From Spirosoma telluris (lineage in GTDB: Bacteria > Bacteroidota > Bacteroidia > Cytophagales > Spirosomataceae), in the NCBI GenBank assembly GCA_003259005.1, contig QLII01000001.1, forward strand, positions 310,001 to 374,000: DNA of 64,000 bases. The letters run 5' to 3'. Both the position numbers and the translations under genes were made by a program. Shown here one piece after another: positions 20,305-31,814 of this stretch. Under the pieces are notes generated by a model that saw only the letters and a list, made by a program, of their open reading frames with translations, was not told the DNA's origin and did no database searches. Numbering within the stretch: position 1 is the first letter of the stretch; each line of letters opens with the position of its first letter.

Positions 20305-22554
20305 TCACTTCTCAAAATCGTCTTCGAGCAATTGCTTTTCGGTTAGTACACCACTACCGGCGGGTTTGCGCTCCCGCATTTTTTTGACGTCGGCGGCCGA
20401 AATACCTTTGCCTTCTTTCGCAAGGGCATTTTGGGTATAGCGGATAATGTCGACAATGTCCTGGTCGCTGATGTCCTTGTTGTTGAGCAGGGCGGGCATT
20501 TCGTTATTCAACTGGTACAGTTTACCGTTCACATGAATTGGCCCGCTGACACCGTGCAGAATGATGGACGCCAGCCGCTTCATCGACCCATCGATGTACT
20601 CGGAGCCTTTGAGGGGCGGAGCCAAATCCTGAATGCCTTTTCCGTCGGCACCGTGGCAGGTTGCGCAAATACTTCGGAACAGCTTCAAGCCTTTCGTGCG
20701 GTTATCGACGGCATTTACCTCGGCTACGTAAATGGAGTTGAGCTGCTTTTTCTGCCGGTTATTGATGGTCAGGGTCAAATTGCTTTTCAAAAAATCGCTC
20801 GGATTCATCGACGCCATATACACCTCTTCTTTACCCTCAAGTCCGCTGGTCAGTGCCTCCTGCACGATTTTTTGCGTTGCATATTTTTTGTCTATCTCGG
20901 AGAGCATAGGCAGGAAGGTGGCGTCCGACAATTTAAGCCAGGGGTTCAACGCCATCGACAGATAGAGGTCGATCGTTTCGTTGTTGCGGGCCAGCAATTC
21001 GGTGCTCATAGCCTTCATGCTGGCTACCCGTTGCGGGGTGGCAAATCGCTCCAAAAGGCCCAGGGCGTGCGCAATGGTTTCGGGCTGTTTCGATTGCTTG
21101 ACAACAGCGCTCAGGGTTTCAAACGTAAGCGCATTTAGTCCATCCAGCACGTACAGTGCATGAATCGCTGTTGACAACTCGTTACTGCCTTTGCTTAATG
21201 TAATCAATTGATTAACAGCGGCAAGGTCTTTCTTTTGAATCAACAACTGCTGCGCACGGTCTCTCAGCCAACCATTTGGGCTGCTGAGTAACGCGACCAA
21301 CTGACTGGTCGTCGCTTTCGTGAAATCGGGTATCGGATTAAGCTTGTTGGCTTTGCTCGTAATTTTCAAAATACGGCCTGCGTTTTGGAGCGTATCCAGT
21401 TTTTTGCTGGCCAGTTGTTCGGTCAGGTATTGCGAGATATACGCTTTGTGCTGAATGATACCCCTGTGCATATCAACCACATAGACAGCGCCATCGGGAC
21501 CATCGAACAGGTTTACCGGGCGGAAACCCTCATCCGTCGATGCAATAAATTCTTTGCCTTCCGTCGCCTGACTAGCCGTTGTTTGAAGCCCCTTAAAGGT
21601 CAGAATATTCCGTTTGATCAGATTGGCTTCGGGCACGCAGACAAACGCATTCTGCTTGTAATCGTCCGGGAAAGCACCACCCCGATACACCAATGGACCG
21701 CAGGCAGCTGTCACTTCTTTCAGCAATCCTTTTTCGTCCAGAACCCCTGTCTGATAGCCCCGGTTGACGGAGGTCGGATGAATGGGATAAACCCGATTAC
21801 TGGCTAGTCGTTGATGTTCTGAGATAACCGGTTTGAAATATTTGTTTCGGATTACTTTGTTGGGCAGCACGAAGTCGCCCTGCAAATTGGTGGAGTTGTT
21901 ATTGTAATAAAGCCGCCCGAAATTGTCTCTTGTGATGCCCCATTGTCCCCGATCTGAAGTAGGTTCTTTGAGCCATTTCCCATTTTTCAACTGATATCTG
22001 AAATTGTAATTGGCATTGTAAATCCAGTTATCAATGTTCATCATCAACCCGTTGGACGAGTGCTCCACGTTTCCACCTTCGGCGTAGACTGGATCAACGA
22101 GCGTTTTTTTGCCAGGCTTATCATTTTTTATCTCGACAAACCAAAGTTTGGGGCCGTCAACGTACAACAGTCCGCCATACACATACGCCAGGGCTCTTGG
22201 CAGCACGAGTTTGTCCAGAAATACGTTGGCATGGTCGACCACACCATCTTTATTCCTGTCCTCCAGGATGGAAATCCGGCCGGTTGGCTCTTCTTCGCCG
22301 ATCCCTTCCAGATTGGGCATGTAGCCAATCATTTCCACCACCCATATCCGGCCTTTGTTGTCAAAATCCATGCTGACGGGAGCTTTTAGCAGCGACTCCG
22401 ACGCAATAAGTTTTAACGAAAAGCCATCTTCCACCCTGTAATCGTCAAGAGAAAAAATGGGTTTGGTGCCGGAAATTTGTTGAAAGCCCACCGTAAAAAT
22501 TGAAAGCACTACTAATGAGACAACTGCTGCTATAAAGCGTTTTTTCTTAGCCAT
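20305..22554 (-). CDS. PVC-type c-heme dehydrogenase with HEAT repeats
   Basis: 749 residues in one intact frame. A short signal or anchor (MAKKKRFIAAVVSLVVLSIF) leads into the membrane-bound dehydrogenase propeller: RVEDGFSLKLIASESLLKAP, DNKGRIWVVEMIGYMP, ILEDRNKDGVVD, GPDGAVYVVDMHRGIIQHK. HEAT-like helices span residues about 440-600. A C-terminal cytochrome c domain has heme site CATCH and a distal Met in NNEMPALL. It lies between the two GH27 copies on the same strand, which suggests that the sugar released or its glycoside is oxidised. Family members are thought to be secreted, but their substrates are mostly unknown. Confidence 0.82.
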   Translation of the reverse strand: MAKKKRFIAAVVSLVVLSIFTVGFQQISGTKPIFSLDDYRVEDGFSLKLIASESLLKAPVSMDFDNKGRIWVVEMIGYMPNLEGIGEEEPTGRISILEDRNKDGVVDHANVFLDKLVLPRALAYVYGGLLYVDGPKLWFVEIKNDKPGKKTLVDPVYAEGGNVEHSSNGLMMNIDNWIYNANYNFRYQLKNGKWLKEPTSDRGQWGITRDNFGRLYYNNNSTNLQGDFVLPNKVIRNKYFKPVISEHQRLASNRVYPIHPTSVNRGYQTGVLDEKGLLKEVTAACGPLVYRGGAFPDDYKQNAFVCVPEANLIKRNILTFKGLQTTASQATEGKEFIASTDEGFRPVNLFDGPDGAVYVVDMHRGIIQHKAYISQYLTEQLASKKLDTLQNAGRILKITSKANKLNPIPDFTKATTSQLVALLSSPNGWLRDRAQQLLIQKKDLAAVNQLITLSKGSNELSTAIHALYVLDGLNALTFETLSAVVKQSKQPETIAHALGLLERFATPQRVASMKAMSTELLARNNETIDLYLSMALNPWLKLSDATFLPMLSEIDKKYATQKIVQEALTSGLEGKEEVYMASMNPSDFLKSNLTLTINNRQKKQLNSIYVAEVNAVDNRTKGLKLFRSICATCHGADGKGIQDLAPPLKGSEYIDGSMKRLASIILHGVSGPIHVNGKLYQLNNEMPALLNNKDISDQDIVDIIRYTQNALAKEGKGISAADVKKMRERKPAGSGVLTEKQLLEDDFEK

Positions 22555-22573
22555 ATCTGTTGAGAATTAAGGT

Positions 22574-22658
22574 AATGGATAATGAATAATGGATAATGTA
22601 AAATGAATAATGGAAAGCATCCTCATTGTCAGATTTTACACGCTATTCATTATCCATT
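22574..22658. repeat. AT-rich intergenic hairpin
   Basis: AATGGATAATGAAT (22574-22587) is the exact reverse complement of ATTCATTATCCATT (22645-22658). The left side also repeats AATGGATAATG directly. The hairpin fills the gap between GH27-B, whose stop is at 22664-22666, and the c-heme gene. No U-tract follows on the minus strand, so a terminator is not certain. Confidence 0.5.
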
Positions 22659-22663
22659 TTGCA

Positions 22664-24669
22664 TTACTTTTTCGGGTATACCCGTAACATCACTACGCCG
22701 TGATGCCGAATGTCTGTTTTGAATGAACCTGCAAAGATGCCCAAATCTTGCTGACGCCACACATCGCGTAGCCGGTACTTTCCGGTTAAACCAACTTTTG
22801 TAAAATCGAATGTGAATGATTTTGGTTTTTCATCGCCCCAACGAAAATAAGACGCTGGTGTTTTTCCGAAATCGCCGACGTTGAACAGGCCCACGGCATA
22901 GGAACCATCGGCCAGCGATTTGAGCCAGACCTGAATCCCATTCTCGTTCATCACCAGCCTCGCCGATTTGCCATGCGGGTCCTGATCAATCTCGATCACC
23001 TCGTCGTTAGTGAGCAGATTGAGCGTAAACGCATCGAGTTGTTCAATCGGGCAGCCGATGAGCATGGGGGCGGCCAACAGGCTGAATAAACTTACGTGGC
23101 TGTATTGCTCGTCGGGCGTCAGGCGGGTGGGGTGCAATTGCGTACCCGTGGTCACGTTGCCAACGATCATCATGTCGGGGTCGTTCCAGTGGCCGGGACC
23201 GCCGTAGGGTGCCCACTTGTCGAGCGTAAAGGCCGACACAAACAGGCTGTTCCAGCTATCGCGAATATCAGGGCCGGTGCGGTAACTGTTCGTCAGACGT
23301 ACCCAGTCGTTCACATTGGCGAAAGGAGCCGAATTGGAAATACTGTACAGAATATCGCGTCCCGACTGTTTCAACGCCACCGACATGCGCTTGGCCGATG
23401 GGACTTCGATGCGCCAGTCATATTTGAGGTAGTCGATGCCCCATTCGGCCATCTGTTTGGCGTCGTTGGGTTCAAACAGGTACTTGCCAACGTATCGGAA
23501 CGACCGCTTGTTAGCGATAATGGCGTCGGTAATATGTCCATCCTCAAAGTCCGAAGAGCCGCCGATGTAGCCCGCGTAACTCGTAATCATGGGCGTCGAG
23601 TATACGCCAACTTTCAGCCCCAGCCCATGCACGTAATCGACCATTTTCTGGAAGGTTGGAAACTTCTCGTTGGGTTGAATCCCGTTGAACTTCCCACCCC
23701 GTTTACCCTGCCAGGCATCGTCGATGTTGATGTACGTCCAGCCGTGTTGACTCAGCCCCATTTTCACCATCGCATCAGCCGAGGCAATTACCTTTTCCTG
23801 GTCGATATTCCGCGCCCATGAGTTCCAGCCGTTCCAGCCGATGGGGGGCGTCAGGGCAATCGTATCGCCAATTTTGATGGTCAGATTTTTGGTGGCCTTG
23901 CCCAATGCATTGGTCGCCGTTAAGCTCGTCAGGTACGTTCCCCGTTGGGCTACATTACCGGTGATGATGCCCGTTTTCTGATCCAGCACAAGACCCAGCG
24001 GAAGTCCCTTAACGGAGAACGTCATAGGCCGTTCGCCGGTGGCCGCGATGGTATACAACACCGGGTTTCCAGGCGTAGCCCCGAACACACTGGCCGAATT
24101 GATTCGTGGGGTTTTGGCCGTTGGGGGCGTCAGAATGTACTTCTCATCTGAATTCGGGATGTTCTGAGGTCGGTAGTTATCCAGCACGGTCAATTTAGCA
24201 TTAGCCCAGTTGGAATAGACTTTCGTGCGACCTTCGTCATTGACTTTCACCAGCAGCCCAGCCGCTTTACGCCCTCCAGCTTCACGTTTACCTCTTTGGG
24301 TTCGTCCCCCAGCCGCATTTCCCCGCTGTCGAACAGCACGTTACCGTCAGCGACCACGTAGAAGGTGTGGGGCAAACCTTTGTTTCCCTTATCGTCTACG
24401 CCTACTACCGCCGAGAATTCAATCGCTTTTCCATCCAGAAAAAACGCCAGAATACTCGTTGAGCCGACGCCCACGCCCCGGTTAAAATAGGTTCCTTTCA
24501 TGAACATGGAATCACCGGAAGCCGTGGTCTTCGGCAGCACGGCTGGAATGCCTTCCGAAAAGGACTTTATGGGCAGATCGTCCAGCCAAAGTTGGGTGGT
24601 TTGCTGAGCGTTGGCGGCTGTAATTATACAGAACATCCCTGCAAAAAATAGTGTAGCTAGTTTATTCAC
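22664..24669 (-). CDS. GH27-type alpha-galactosidase with NPCBM domain, copy B (frameshifted)
   Basis: About 668 residues in two frames. I place the start at GTG 24669, which overlaps the esterase stop by eight bases and gives the signal peptide MNKLATLFFAGMFCIITAANAQ (first residue from GTG). NPCBM-like domain (TYFNRGVGVGSTSILAF), Ig-like linker, then the catalytic barrel with TPPIGWNGWNSW, NIDDAWQGKRGG, YLKYDWRIE and SYRTGPDIRDSW. One missing G in the run paired with 24257-24259 separates LEGVKRLG from LLVKVNDEG; everything after is intact. It is clearly a paralogue of copy A along its whole length. The overlap suggests translational coupling to the esterase. Confidence 0.87.
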
Positions 24670-26212
24670 GGGCAGCAGTTTGTTTTTTAGCAACGCGTTC
24701 GGCAATCAACGTCAGCGCGGCCTTGTCACTCCATTCCTGCCCGTGGCCCGCCATAGCGGTAAAGGACAGTTTAGCATCGGATTTCGGATTCTCGGTCTTC
24801 TCCAGAAACTTCTGTAAAAACCGGGTCGCCACGTTCGAATACAGACCATCCATATCGCCCATCCACACCCAGATTTTGCCCTGAAGTTTCGGGCCGAGAG
24901 TGGTCCAGTTTTTCGCCAGCACTTTCTTTAAATCATATTTCTCCCACTGTTTGGCAATATTGTGGTCGATTTTTCCGGTCAGTGGATCAAACATCAGCGA
25001 AGGAAGCCCGTCACTGGCTTTGGGTCCGAAAACGGCGTTGTAGGCTCCAAATTGTCCGCCCGAAATCAGGTACGTACCCGTCCGGCTGTTTAGATTTTCA
25101 CCCGCAATCCAGTCTTTCATCGAAAAAGTGGGCTCGCCGTAAATGGTTCGTCGGCCGGGTTGCAGGTAGCCGTAGCGGTTGTAGAAAATGGATTCGTCTT
25201 CGTAGATATTGATGAGGCCGTAATGCTCGAAATCAACGGGGTCGGGGCTGTATGACCAGGTGCCGTCGAAGAAATCGGGGTAGAAGATCTGCAAGCCCAG
25301 CGACACCCAACCGCCGGTTGAATTGCCGGTCAGGAAACGCAGTTTCGAGTCGGGTTTGTAGCGTACCTGCCGCTCGATTTCGGGGATCAATTCCTCGGTC
25401 AGCGCCTTGCCACAGGGGCCATTATTCTCCGAATCGACCTGGTACGTATCGCCGTAGGGCCCCTGCGAATCCAGGAACACGTAGATGATCTGCGGGGCGG
25501 TTTTCGTGAACCACCAGTCGGTAAATTCTTTGTTGTTCATCAACCCGTTCACCGCCGTGTACCGACCATTCAGGCCCGCAGCCCGGTAGCAGATAGGGTA
25601 GGTTTTATCGGGATTGTCGAAATAACCGGACGGCAGCAGAATGGCCGCTTTCAGCATACGCGGCTTGCCCGAAAACGCCGACAGTAACTCACTTTTGATC
25701 TCGACCGATTTAACGAATTTGTGCTGCACAATCGTAGCCAGTGGAATCTGCGTTTTGAGCGTCAGGTTCAGGTTAGCCTTCGCTGAAAACGGCATCGAGT
25801 CGATGGTGCTGTACAGATTGCCAGGTACGTTCTCCTGCCCGTCGTCGGGGTTCTGCTTGTAGACGACCTGGAAAGAGTACGTCCCCGATGGTTTTTTCGG
25901 TAGTTTATCCAGCCCAATTGAACGAACGTTCTTGTCTTTTGTATTAATCACAAACGAGCCTGATCCGTCCCACTGCTGTGGGGTAATGCCCACGGTAATC
26001 TCCGACCGGTTGCGGGGTTCTCGTTCGTTCTGTTTGGTCACGTGAAGCAGTAGTCGGCCTCCTTTGAGGAAGGCCGGGCGGATTTCAGGTGCCACCGAAA
26101 CCCGAATTTTCCAGGAGATGGGCACTTGAGCAATGACTTCGCTGGTCACCATAAAAAGGGTAGCCCATACAAAGACAATAGATCCTGGACGTAGTGGAAA
26201 TTTCATTTTCAT
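24662..26212 (-). CDS. Secreted alpha/beta-hydrolase, putative esterase
   Basis: About 516 residues. The start at 26212 (MKMKFPLRPGSIVFVW) is preferred to an ATG 33 bases upstream because it puts the hydrophobic core next to the N-terminus; cleavage probably follows SEVIAQ. Residues about 30-170 form a beta-rich N-terminal domain. The rest resembles the esterase-D type hydrolases (PF00756-like): AILLPSGYF, then the nucleophile elbow GNSTGGWVSLGLQ with Ser, an Asp in WMGDMDGLY, and a late His in AMAGHGQEW. It could remove acyl decorations such as acetyl or feruloyl esters from the glycan. It overlaps GH27-B, so the two products are probably made together. Confidence 0.7.
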   Translation of the reverse strand: MKMKFPLRPGSIVFVWATLFMVTSEVIAQVPISWKIRVSVAPEIRPAFLKGGRLLLHVTKQNEREPRNRSEITVGITPQQWDGSGSFVINTKDKNVRSIGLDKLPKKPSGTYSFQVVYKQNPDDGQENVPGNLYSTIDSMPFSAKANLNLTLKTQIPLATIVQHKFVKSVEIKSELLSAFSGKPRMLKAAILLPSGYFDNPDKTYPICYRAAGLNGRYTAVNGLMNNKEFTDWWFTKTAPQIIYVFLDSQGPYGDTYQVDSENNGPCGKALTEELIPEIERQVRYKPDSKLRFLTGNSTGGWVSLGLQIFYPDFFDGTWSYSPDPVDFEHYGLINIYEDESIFYNRYGYLQPGRRTIYGEPTFSMKDWIAGENLNSRTGTYLISGGQFGAYNAVFGPKASDGLPSLMFDPLTGKIDHNIAKQWEKYDLKKVLAKNWTTLGPKLQGKIWVWMGDMDGLYSNVATRFLQKFLEKTENPKSDAKLSFTAMAGHGQEWSDKAALTLIAERVAKKQTAARE

Positions 26213-26286
26213 TCGTGGTGGGTTGGCTTCATTATTTCTTTTCACCTTATTAATAGAGGGCCTGTGGCTACTAGAGGCCTGACTTA

Positions 26287-29200
26287 TTACCTGTTCGCCG
26301 TAAAAACCTTATTATTGGCTTTTCGCAACTGGTGTATGGTGTTCTGTACCTTCCCAGTATAGGTGTGTCCTTTCGTATCCATAACCGAATAGGCAATCGT
26401 CATCACATCGGTTGGTTTTATGCTGGGGAGCATGAGCTTGATGGTCTTTTTGTCCTGACTTAGCTTCACGTCGGCAAGGCTCAGCGTCTGCGTGTTGTAT
26501 CGGTCTGACCCATACTTCCGGCTCCTCCGAATGTCCCAGCTTTGCACGGTATAGTTTCCAGGTTGGCAGGTGCTTTTTTCGTCTAATCCATTGGCAAACG
26601 TCAGCGTAACGCCATCGGCCTCGGCACCTAGCCGGATGGGCAGCGATACGGGTTTCCCGGTGTAGCGAAGCCGGTAGAAATCACCCCCCTTGATGGTTTG
26701 TGACGTTCCCCAGGCCGACATACCGCAGGCATATAACTGGCCATCGGCCGGGTTGAAGCGTCCCCGCATAATACCTGTGCGGAACTTAATTCCCGGCAGA
26801 TCGATCACGCCACCCTGCTTCTGACTATTCACGTCTTCGGGCAACACCAGCTGAATTTTGCCATAGCCGTACGAAAAACTAAGCAGGCTACCGTTCAGCG
26901 GCCCCCATTTCTTACTGTCTACCCAGAGCAACTCCGACGGCGACCGGTCGAACTCCATATCAATCCAAACCAGCGGTTGCTCCATGGCGACTTTCGTCGA
27001 ATCCTTGGGCGGGTTGTATCCCCACATATTGCCGTAAAATTTCCCCTTCCCATCAATCCAGTTAACGCGGTTCATGGGATTCCAGTAGCCTTGCTGGTCA
27101 GTTACGATAAAACTGCCATCGGGATTGATACACACGCCGTTGGCGGCCCGGAAGCCAGTAGCAATAATCTGTGTGGTAGCCCCATCCTTGCTGACTTTCA
27201 ACAGGGTTCCGTGCTGGGGAATCAGGGCTTCGCGGGCGTGCCGGCCACTTTTAGCGTAGTAGAGGTTCCCCTCCTTATCAGCCTGCAATCCCATTGCGAA
27301 TTCGTGAAAATGGTCAGTTACCTGATGGTCGTGGTTGAAACTTTCGTAAAAGTCAGTTTCGCCGTCGCCGTTCAGATCGCGGAGCAGCACCAGTTGGTCG
27401 CGGCAGGTAACGTATATTTTTTCGTTCAGGACCTTGATGCCCAGCGGCTGAAAAAGCCCTGATGCAATGCGTTGCCAGCTCAGACTTGCCCCGCCATTGG
27501 TCAGCCCCTTCACCCGCCAAATGTCGCCATCAGTAGTGCATAAAACCCCAACATTCGGGTTCTTCATGAAGTCGATGCCACTGAGCTTCATCCGCGATTT
27601 CCAGGGATTTTCGTAGGGTGGCGACAGTTGATCAATGGCAAATAAACCGTCTTCTTTCCCGCGTATAATGGTCGTGTACAGCGTTTGCGGGTAGTGCGGC
27701 TTTCCGCCTTTGGTGTACCGCTCGAGCGATTCGGGCATTGGCGAATGCGCTACAAAATCCGTCAGGCTTTTACTGCCTGGCCTGGCCATAAACAGCTTGA
27801 TCGTTGTCTTCGCCGAGGCCGAAATCTGCAAAACAACGTACCCGTCTTCTTCTTTCAACGACGCCCCCTGGCCGACTACCGCGACGTTGGTCCGGCCCGT
27901 GCCACTCTGGTTTTAAGGACCTGTTGCGCCGGACTGATGGTCAGGGTTCGGGTAAACACTGGTTGGCCATCCGCCTTTTCCATCCCCAGTTTTTCCAGGA
28001 TAGCCGCCCGCCCGACGGTATAGGCAATAATTACTGTATTTTCGTAATGATACAGCCCTTTGTAGTTGGCCCACTGTTTGGGTAAAGGACCAAACTGGCG
28101 ACCATCCCGCGCCGTAAATCGGGGGTCGTCGAAGGAGCCGGTCGATGGGTTGGCCCAGCCCGGCCCAACGGGCGTTTCGACGTGTAACTGCCCAATGGTT
28201 CGGGGGTAGGTTTCATGGTTATCGTTGAGCAAAATTCCCTCCCAGTCAATAAACCCTTTGCCCGTCCATCCACCGGCTACGCGCATGACGTCGTGGTCAA
28301 AAATCATCCAGGCTTTTCCGGCCGATACCCCACCAGCTCCGGTGTCTACCCGCACGGCGATACCCTTATACGCAAAATTATTCTTCCGGTAATCTTCATC
28401 CATGTAGGGTACGGGCCGTGGCGAATGAAACCGTTTGAGGCCCGTTGCCGAATCGACCAGTTCGTAGGTATTGATGAAGAAATTCCCATAATCCATGTCC
28501 GACCAGGGATGGTAAGGTTGCACGGCAGGGCCCTTCGATGTTCCTTTTGGCAATTTGGCCAGGTAACCGGGGGTTACGCGGAGGTACTGGCTGGGATTGC
28601 TTTGCCGGATAAAGTTCTCCCGGATATAGGCAATCACATCGTACTTCTCCTGCGGGCTGAGGGTCATCTGGGGGGCATAGACCCGTACCCTTTGGTGATG
28701 GTCTGGTATAGCGAATAGGGGTCATAACCCGCCTTGAACCGCTGCGCCCAAAACTTATGCGACATCGGGATTGACCCTTCCGAATCTGGATTACCGTGGC
28801 AATTGATACAAACTGCATTGTAGATCCGCTCGCCGAGTGTAAATCCGTCCGATTGAATTCCTCAATCAATCCGGCATGGTCAAGGTTCGATTCCGACTTG
28901 TTTAACTCGTTGTCTGACAGGATATAGGCAACAGTTGGCGGGTTATAGGCAACCGCTGGCTCTACTGGTCTTCTGGCGGTCATCTGGAAGGTTTTCGTGG
29001 CCGATGAAACGGTACCGGCAAACGTATCGCCGGTAAACGTGCCGGTTAGCTGATAGGTTGTTTTTCGCAGGGTGAACCGGCCATTCAGCGTATTGGCGTC
29101 AACCGTCAATTGCTGTAGGGGTGTGACTCCGTACTCGAATGAGTATAAAACGCCGGTATAGGCAGCCTCCTTCCGGCTCAGTTTCAGAGTGCCCGAAAGT

Positions 29201-29316
29201 TCTTCGTCCAGCTTAATCGTGTATTCCCACGCCCCCTCAATCGGGTTCGTTACGAACCCGGCCACACAAATAGCCAGTACGAACACCATTAAACCACCTA
29301 CCGTATTTCGTTTCAT
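26287..29316 (-). CDS. c-type cytochrome / beta-propeller dehydrogenase-like protein (three frameshifts)
   Basis: Three overlapping minus-strand frames reconstruct one protein of about 1010 residues. It has a signal peptide (MKRNTVGGLMVFVLAICVAG), an N-terminal beta domain (GTLKLSRKEAAYTG), and a cytochrome c domain with heme site CINCH near 28796-28810. This is followed by KFWAQRFKAGYDPYSL, a middle domain similar to DUF6797 proteins, and a propeller (GDIWRVKGL, LLRDLNGDGETDF, GVCINPDGSFIVTD). Single missing bases near 28841-28848, in the six-G run 28670-28675, and near 27896-27903 explain the breaks. The heme motif is only visible in the repaired frame. Probably a periplasmic oxidoreductase of sugars; the substrate is unknown. 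Confidence 0.78.
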
Positions 29317-29342
29317 GGTCTGATCAGGGTAACGTAATCATC

Positions 29343-31723
29343 TTATCGGTTGGAGGCCTCCGACGACATCGACATGGGTGCCTGTTGGGGTTGGCTGCCC
29401 CAGGCTTTGTTCGGTTTGTCACCCATTTGTAGGGTCAGCGTGCCACCATTCACGACCGTTTCGTGCAGCATCCAGGGGCGGTCGAGCGCCTGCCCGTTCA
29501 GCTGCGCCGACTGGATGTAGAGGTTTTTAGCCGAATTGTTCTTCGCGTCGATTACAAATTGTTTGCCTTTGTAGTATTTCGGATTCAGCTTGATCGTAAT
29601 TTTATTGAAAATCGGGCTGCTGATTTCGTAGAATGGCTCGGGGTGGTGCCACCGTTGGTCGAGAACAGACCGGTTTTTAGCAAAACCGATAGACTGCCCA
29701 TCAATCCCTGATCTTCATCGCCACTGTAGCCGTAATCAGGCGAGAGGCCGCTGTATACTTTTTCGACCACCTGCCGGGTCCAATATTGCGTTAGCCAGGG
29801 CGCGCCCGCGTAATTGAAGAGGTGTGCCGTTTGAATACTGGGCTGATTGCCGTAGTTGAGAAATACCCGGCGCAATTCTTCCAGTGTCTCTTTATCGTGC
29901 GATTTGCCCGATACAAAATCATGTTGCTGCGCTTTCTCAAATGAGCTATTCAGCTTGCTTGTAAATGCCTCACGACCGCCCATGAGGTTGATCAGCCCCT
30001 GCACATCATGTGGGACAAACCAGGTGTACTGGGCTGCGTTGCCCTCTTCCCAACCATTATCATAGCGTAGAATATCAACAGGTTCCCCCCATTTGCCATC
30101 CAGCGTCCGGTTCCACATCCAGCCGATGTCGGGGTTATAAATGTTTTTGTAGTTCTGCGCCCGTTTCATAAACAGGCTGTAATCGTCAGTTTTGCCGAGC
30201 GATTTGGCCATCTGCGCCAGCGTATAATCCTGATAAGCGTACTCCAATGTTTGGGTCGAGCCGTCCTGATGAAAACCATAGCGGGTCTTGCTCATGGGGT
30301 GCGGCACGTACCCACGCTCCAAGTAAAATTCGATGCCGCCACCTTTGAAGGTGTTGTGTTCATACCCTGCCTTGCTCATCATGCCACCGGGGAAATGGTT
30401 CTTGCGCAGGCCCTCGTAGGCTTTTTCAATGTCGAAACCCCGGATACCCTTCAGATAGGCACTCACGATGAAAGGCGTGGTAGCGGCACCAGTCATCACA
30501 TAGGTGTAGTTGCCGCCCGCAGGACCACGGGGAATGAGCCCGCCATCCTGATACATCCTTACCATCGAGTTGACAAACGATTCGGTGACCTCCGGGTAAA
30601 CCAGATGCCATAGCGTGTTGAGGGTCCACTGCGCCCCCCAGAACGAGTCGGAGTTGTGATGATTGAATGTAGGCTTGCCGGTGGCATCCAGTGGAATCTG
30701 TTTGATGCGCCGTTCGGGGCCGGTCATGTCGCTGTACTTGCCATTCACGTCCGAGATGATGCGTCGACCTTGCAGGGCGTGCCAGAGATCGGTGTAGAAA
30801 CGGCTTCGGGTGGTATCGCTGCCGCCCTGCACCTCAATTCGGCTGAGCCAGTTGTTCCAGTCGGAGCGGCTTTCCTGCACCGTTTTTTCGAAATCCCAGT
30901 GCGGCAGTTCGGTTTTGAGGTTGATGCGGGCCTGCTCTTCGCTGACGTACGAAATGGCCACTTTCATCTTCCGAACCTCGCCCGCTTTGGTTTTGAAGCT
31001 CAGGTACACTCCCGTACGTTCACCATCAATGATGCCCTTACTCGTTTCCAGTTTACCATTTCGCCAGCCCCTGAACGAGTCGAACGGTTTGTCGAAAACG
31101 GCCACGAAAAATACCGTCAGTGTTTTGGGCCGACGAATGGTTGGGGCCATAATCGCGTAGCCCTCGATCTCCTCATTGCTAACCTTTTTTACATAGCCTT
31201 TCTGGGTATCCGATGGCCCGAGGAAGGTGGAAAAATCAAAAAGGATGTGGCTTTGGGCAGAGGCTGGATACGTGTATTTGTGAAAGCCAACGCGGGTGGT
31301 CGAGGTGAGTTCGGCGGTGATGTTGTAGGCATCCAGTACCACTTTATGGTAGCCTGCTTTGATCAATTCTTTCTGATGGGAAAACCGGGACCCATATTGT
31401 TCAGGACCCAAATGCCCCCTGAATTCGCCGGTCGTTGGCATCACCGGAATGCCCGACAACTGCCAGCCATGCACGTGGCTAAAGCATTTGATGCTGTCGG
31501 AATGATACCGATACCCGGAACCCCAGTCGGAATTGACACCATTGTCGGGGCTGAGGTTGACCATTCCGAACGGGCGGGTAGCCGAGTTGAAGAAGAACCA
31601 GCGCGAATTGGCCGCATCCACAAGTGGATTAACCAGATCAACAGGTTGCTTTTGCGCCAATGCGGTTTCGTTCAGGCTTAAAACAGCCGCTAAACCCAGT
31701 AGGCAAGATGTAAGCTTATTCAT
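29343..31723 (-). CDS. GH92 alpha-mannosidase, secreted (frameshifted near C-terminus)
   Basis: About 793 residues. The start at ATG 31723 gives signal peptide MNKLTSCLLGLAAVLSLNE with cleavage after TALAQ. PFGMVNLSPDNG, SHVHGWQLSGIPVMPTTG, IPRGPAGGNYTYVMTGAATT, QTLEYAYQDYTLAQMAKSLG and SGDEDQGLMGSLSVLLKTG are GH92 blocks, including the Glu-Asp pair of the catalytic site. One missing C in the run at 29640-29643 ends the frame early; its repair gives TTPEPFYEISSPIFNKITIK and a normal C-terminus, stopping at 29343. GH92 enzymes are calcium-dependent exo-alpha-mannosidases acting on alpha-1,2, 1,3, 1,4 or 1,6 links. The one here probably trims the same glycan as the GH27 and GH78 enzymes. Confidence 0.9.
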
Positions 31724-31735
31724 GATGGCAAGTTT

Positions 31736-31799
31736 TATGGAACGCTGATGGCTATGAATCATTATTGATCATAAGAATCATAACCATCAGCGTTCCATA
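31736..31799. repeat. 22-bp inverted repeat hairpin
   Basis: TATGGAACGCTGATGG plus CTATGA (31736-31757) pairs with TCATAA plus CCATCAGCGTTCCATA (31778-31799) with one mismatch and a 20-base loop. It lies in the gap between the GH92 start and the end of the heparinase-like gene. The wording (GGAACGCTGATG) resembles dispersed intergenic hairpins of Bacteroidota. Confidence 0.6.
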
Positions 31800-31814
31800 G
31801 TATAGGATACAGTG

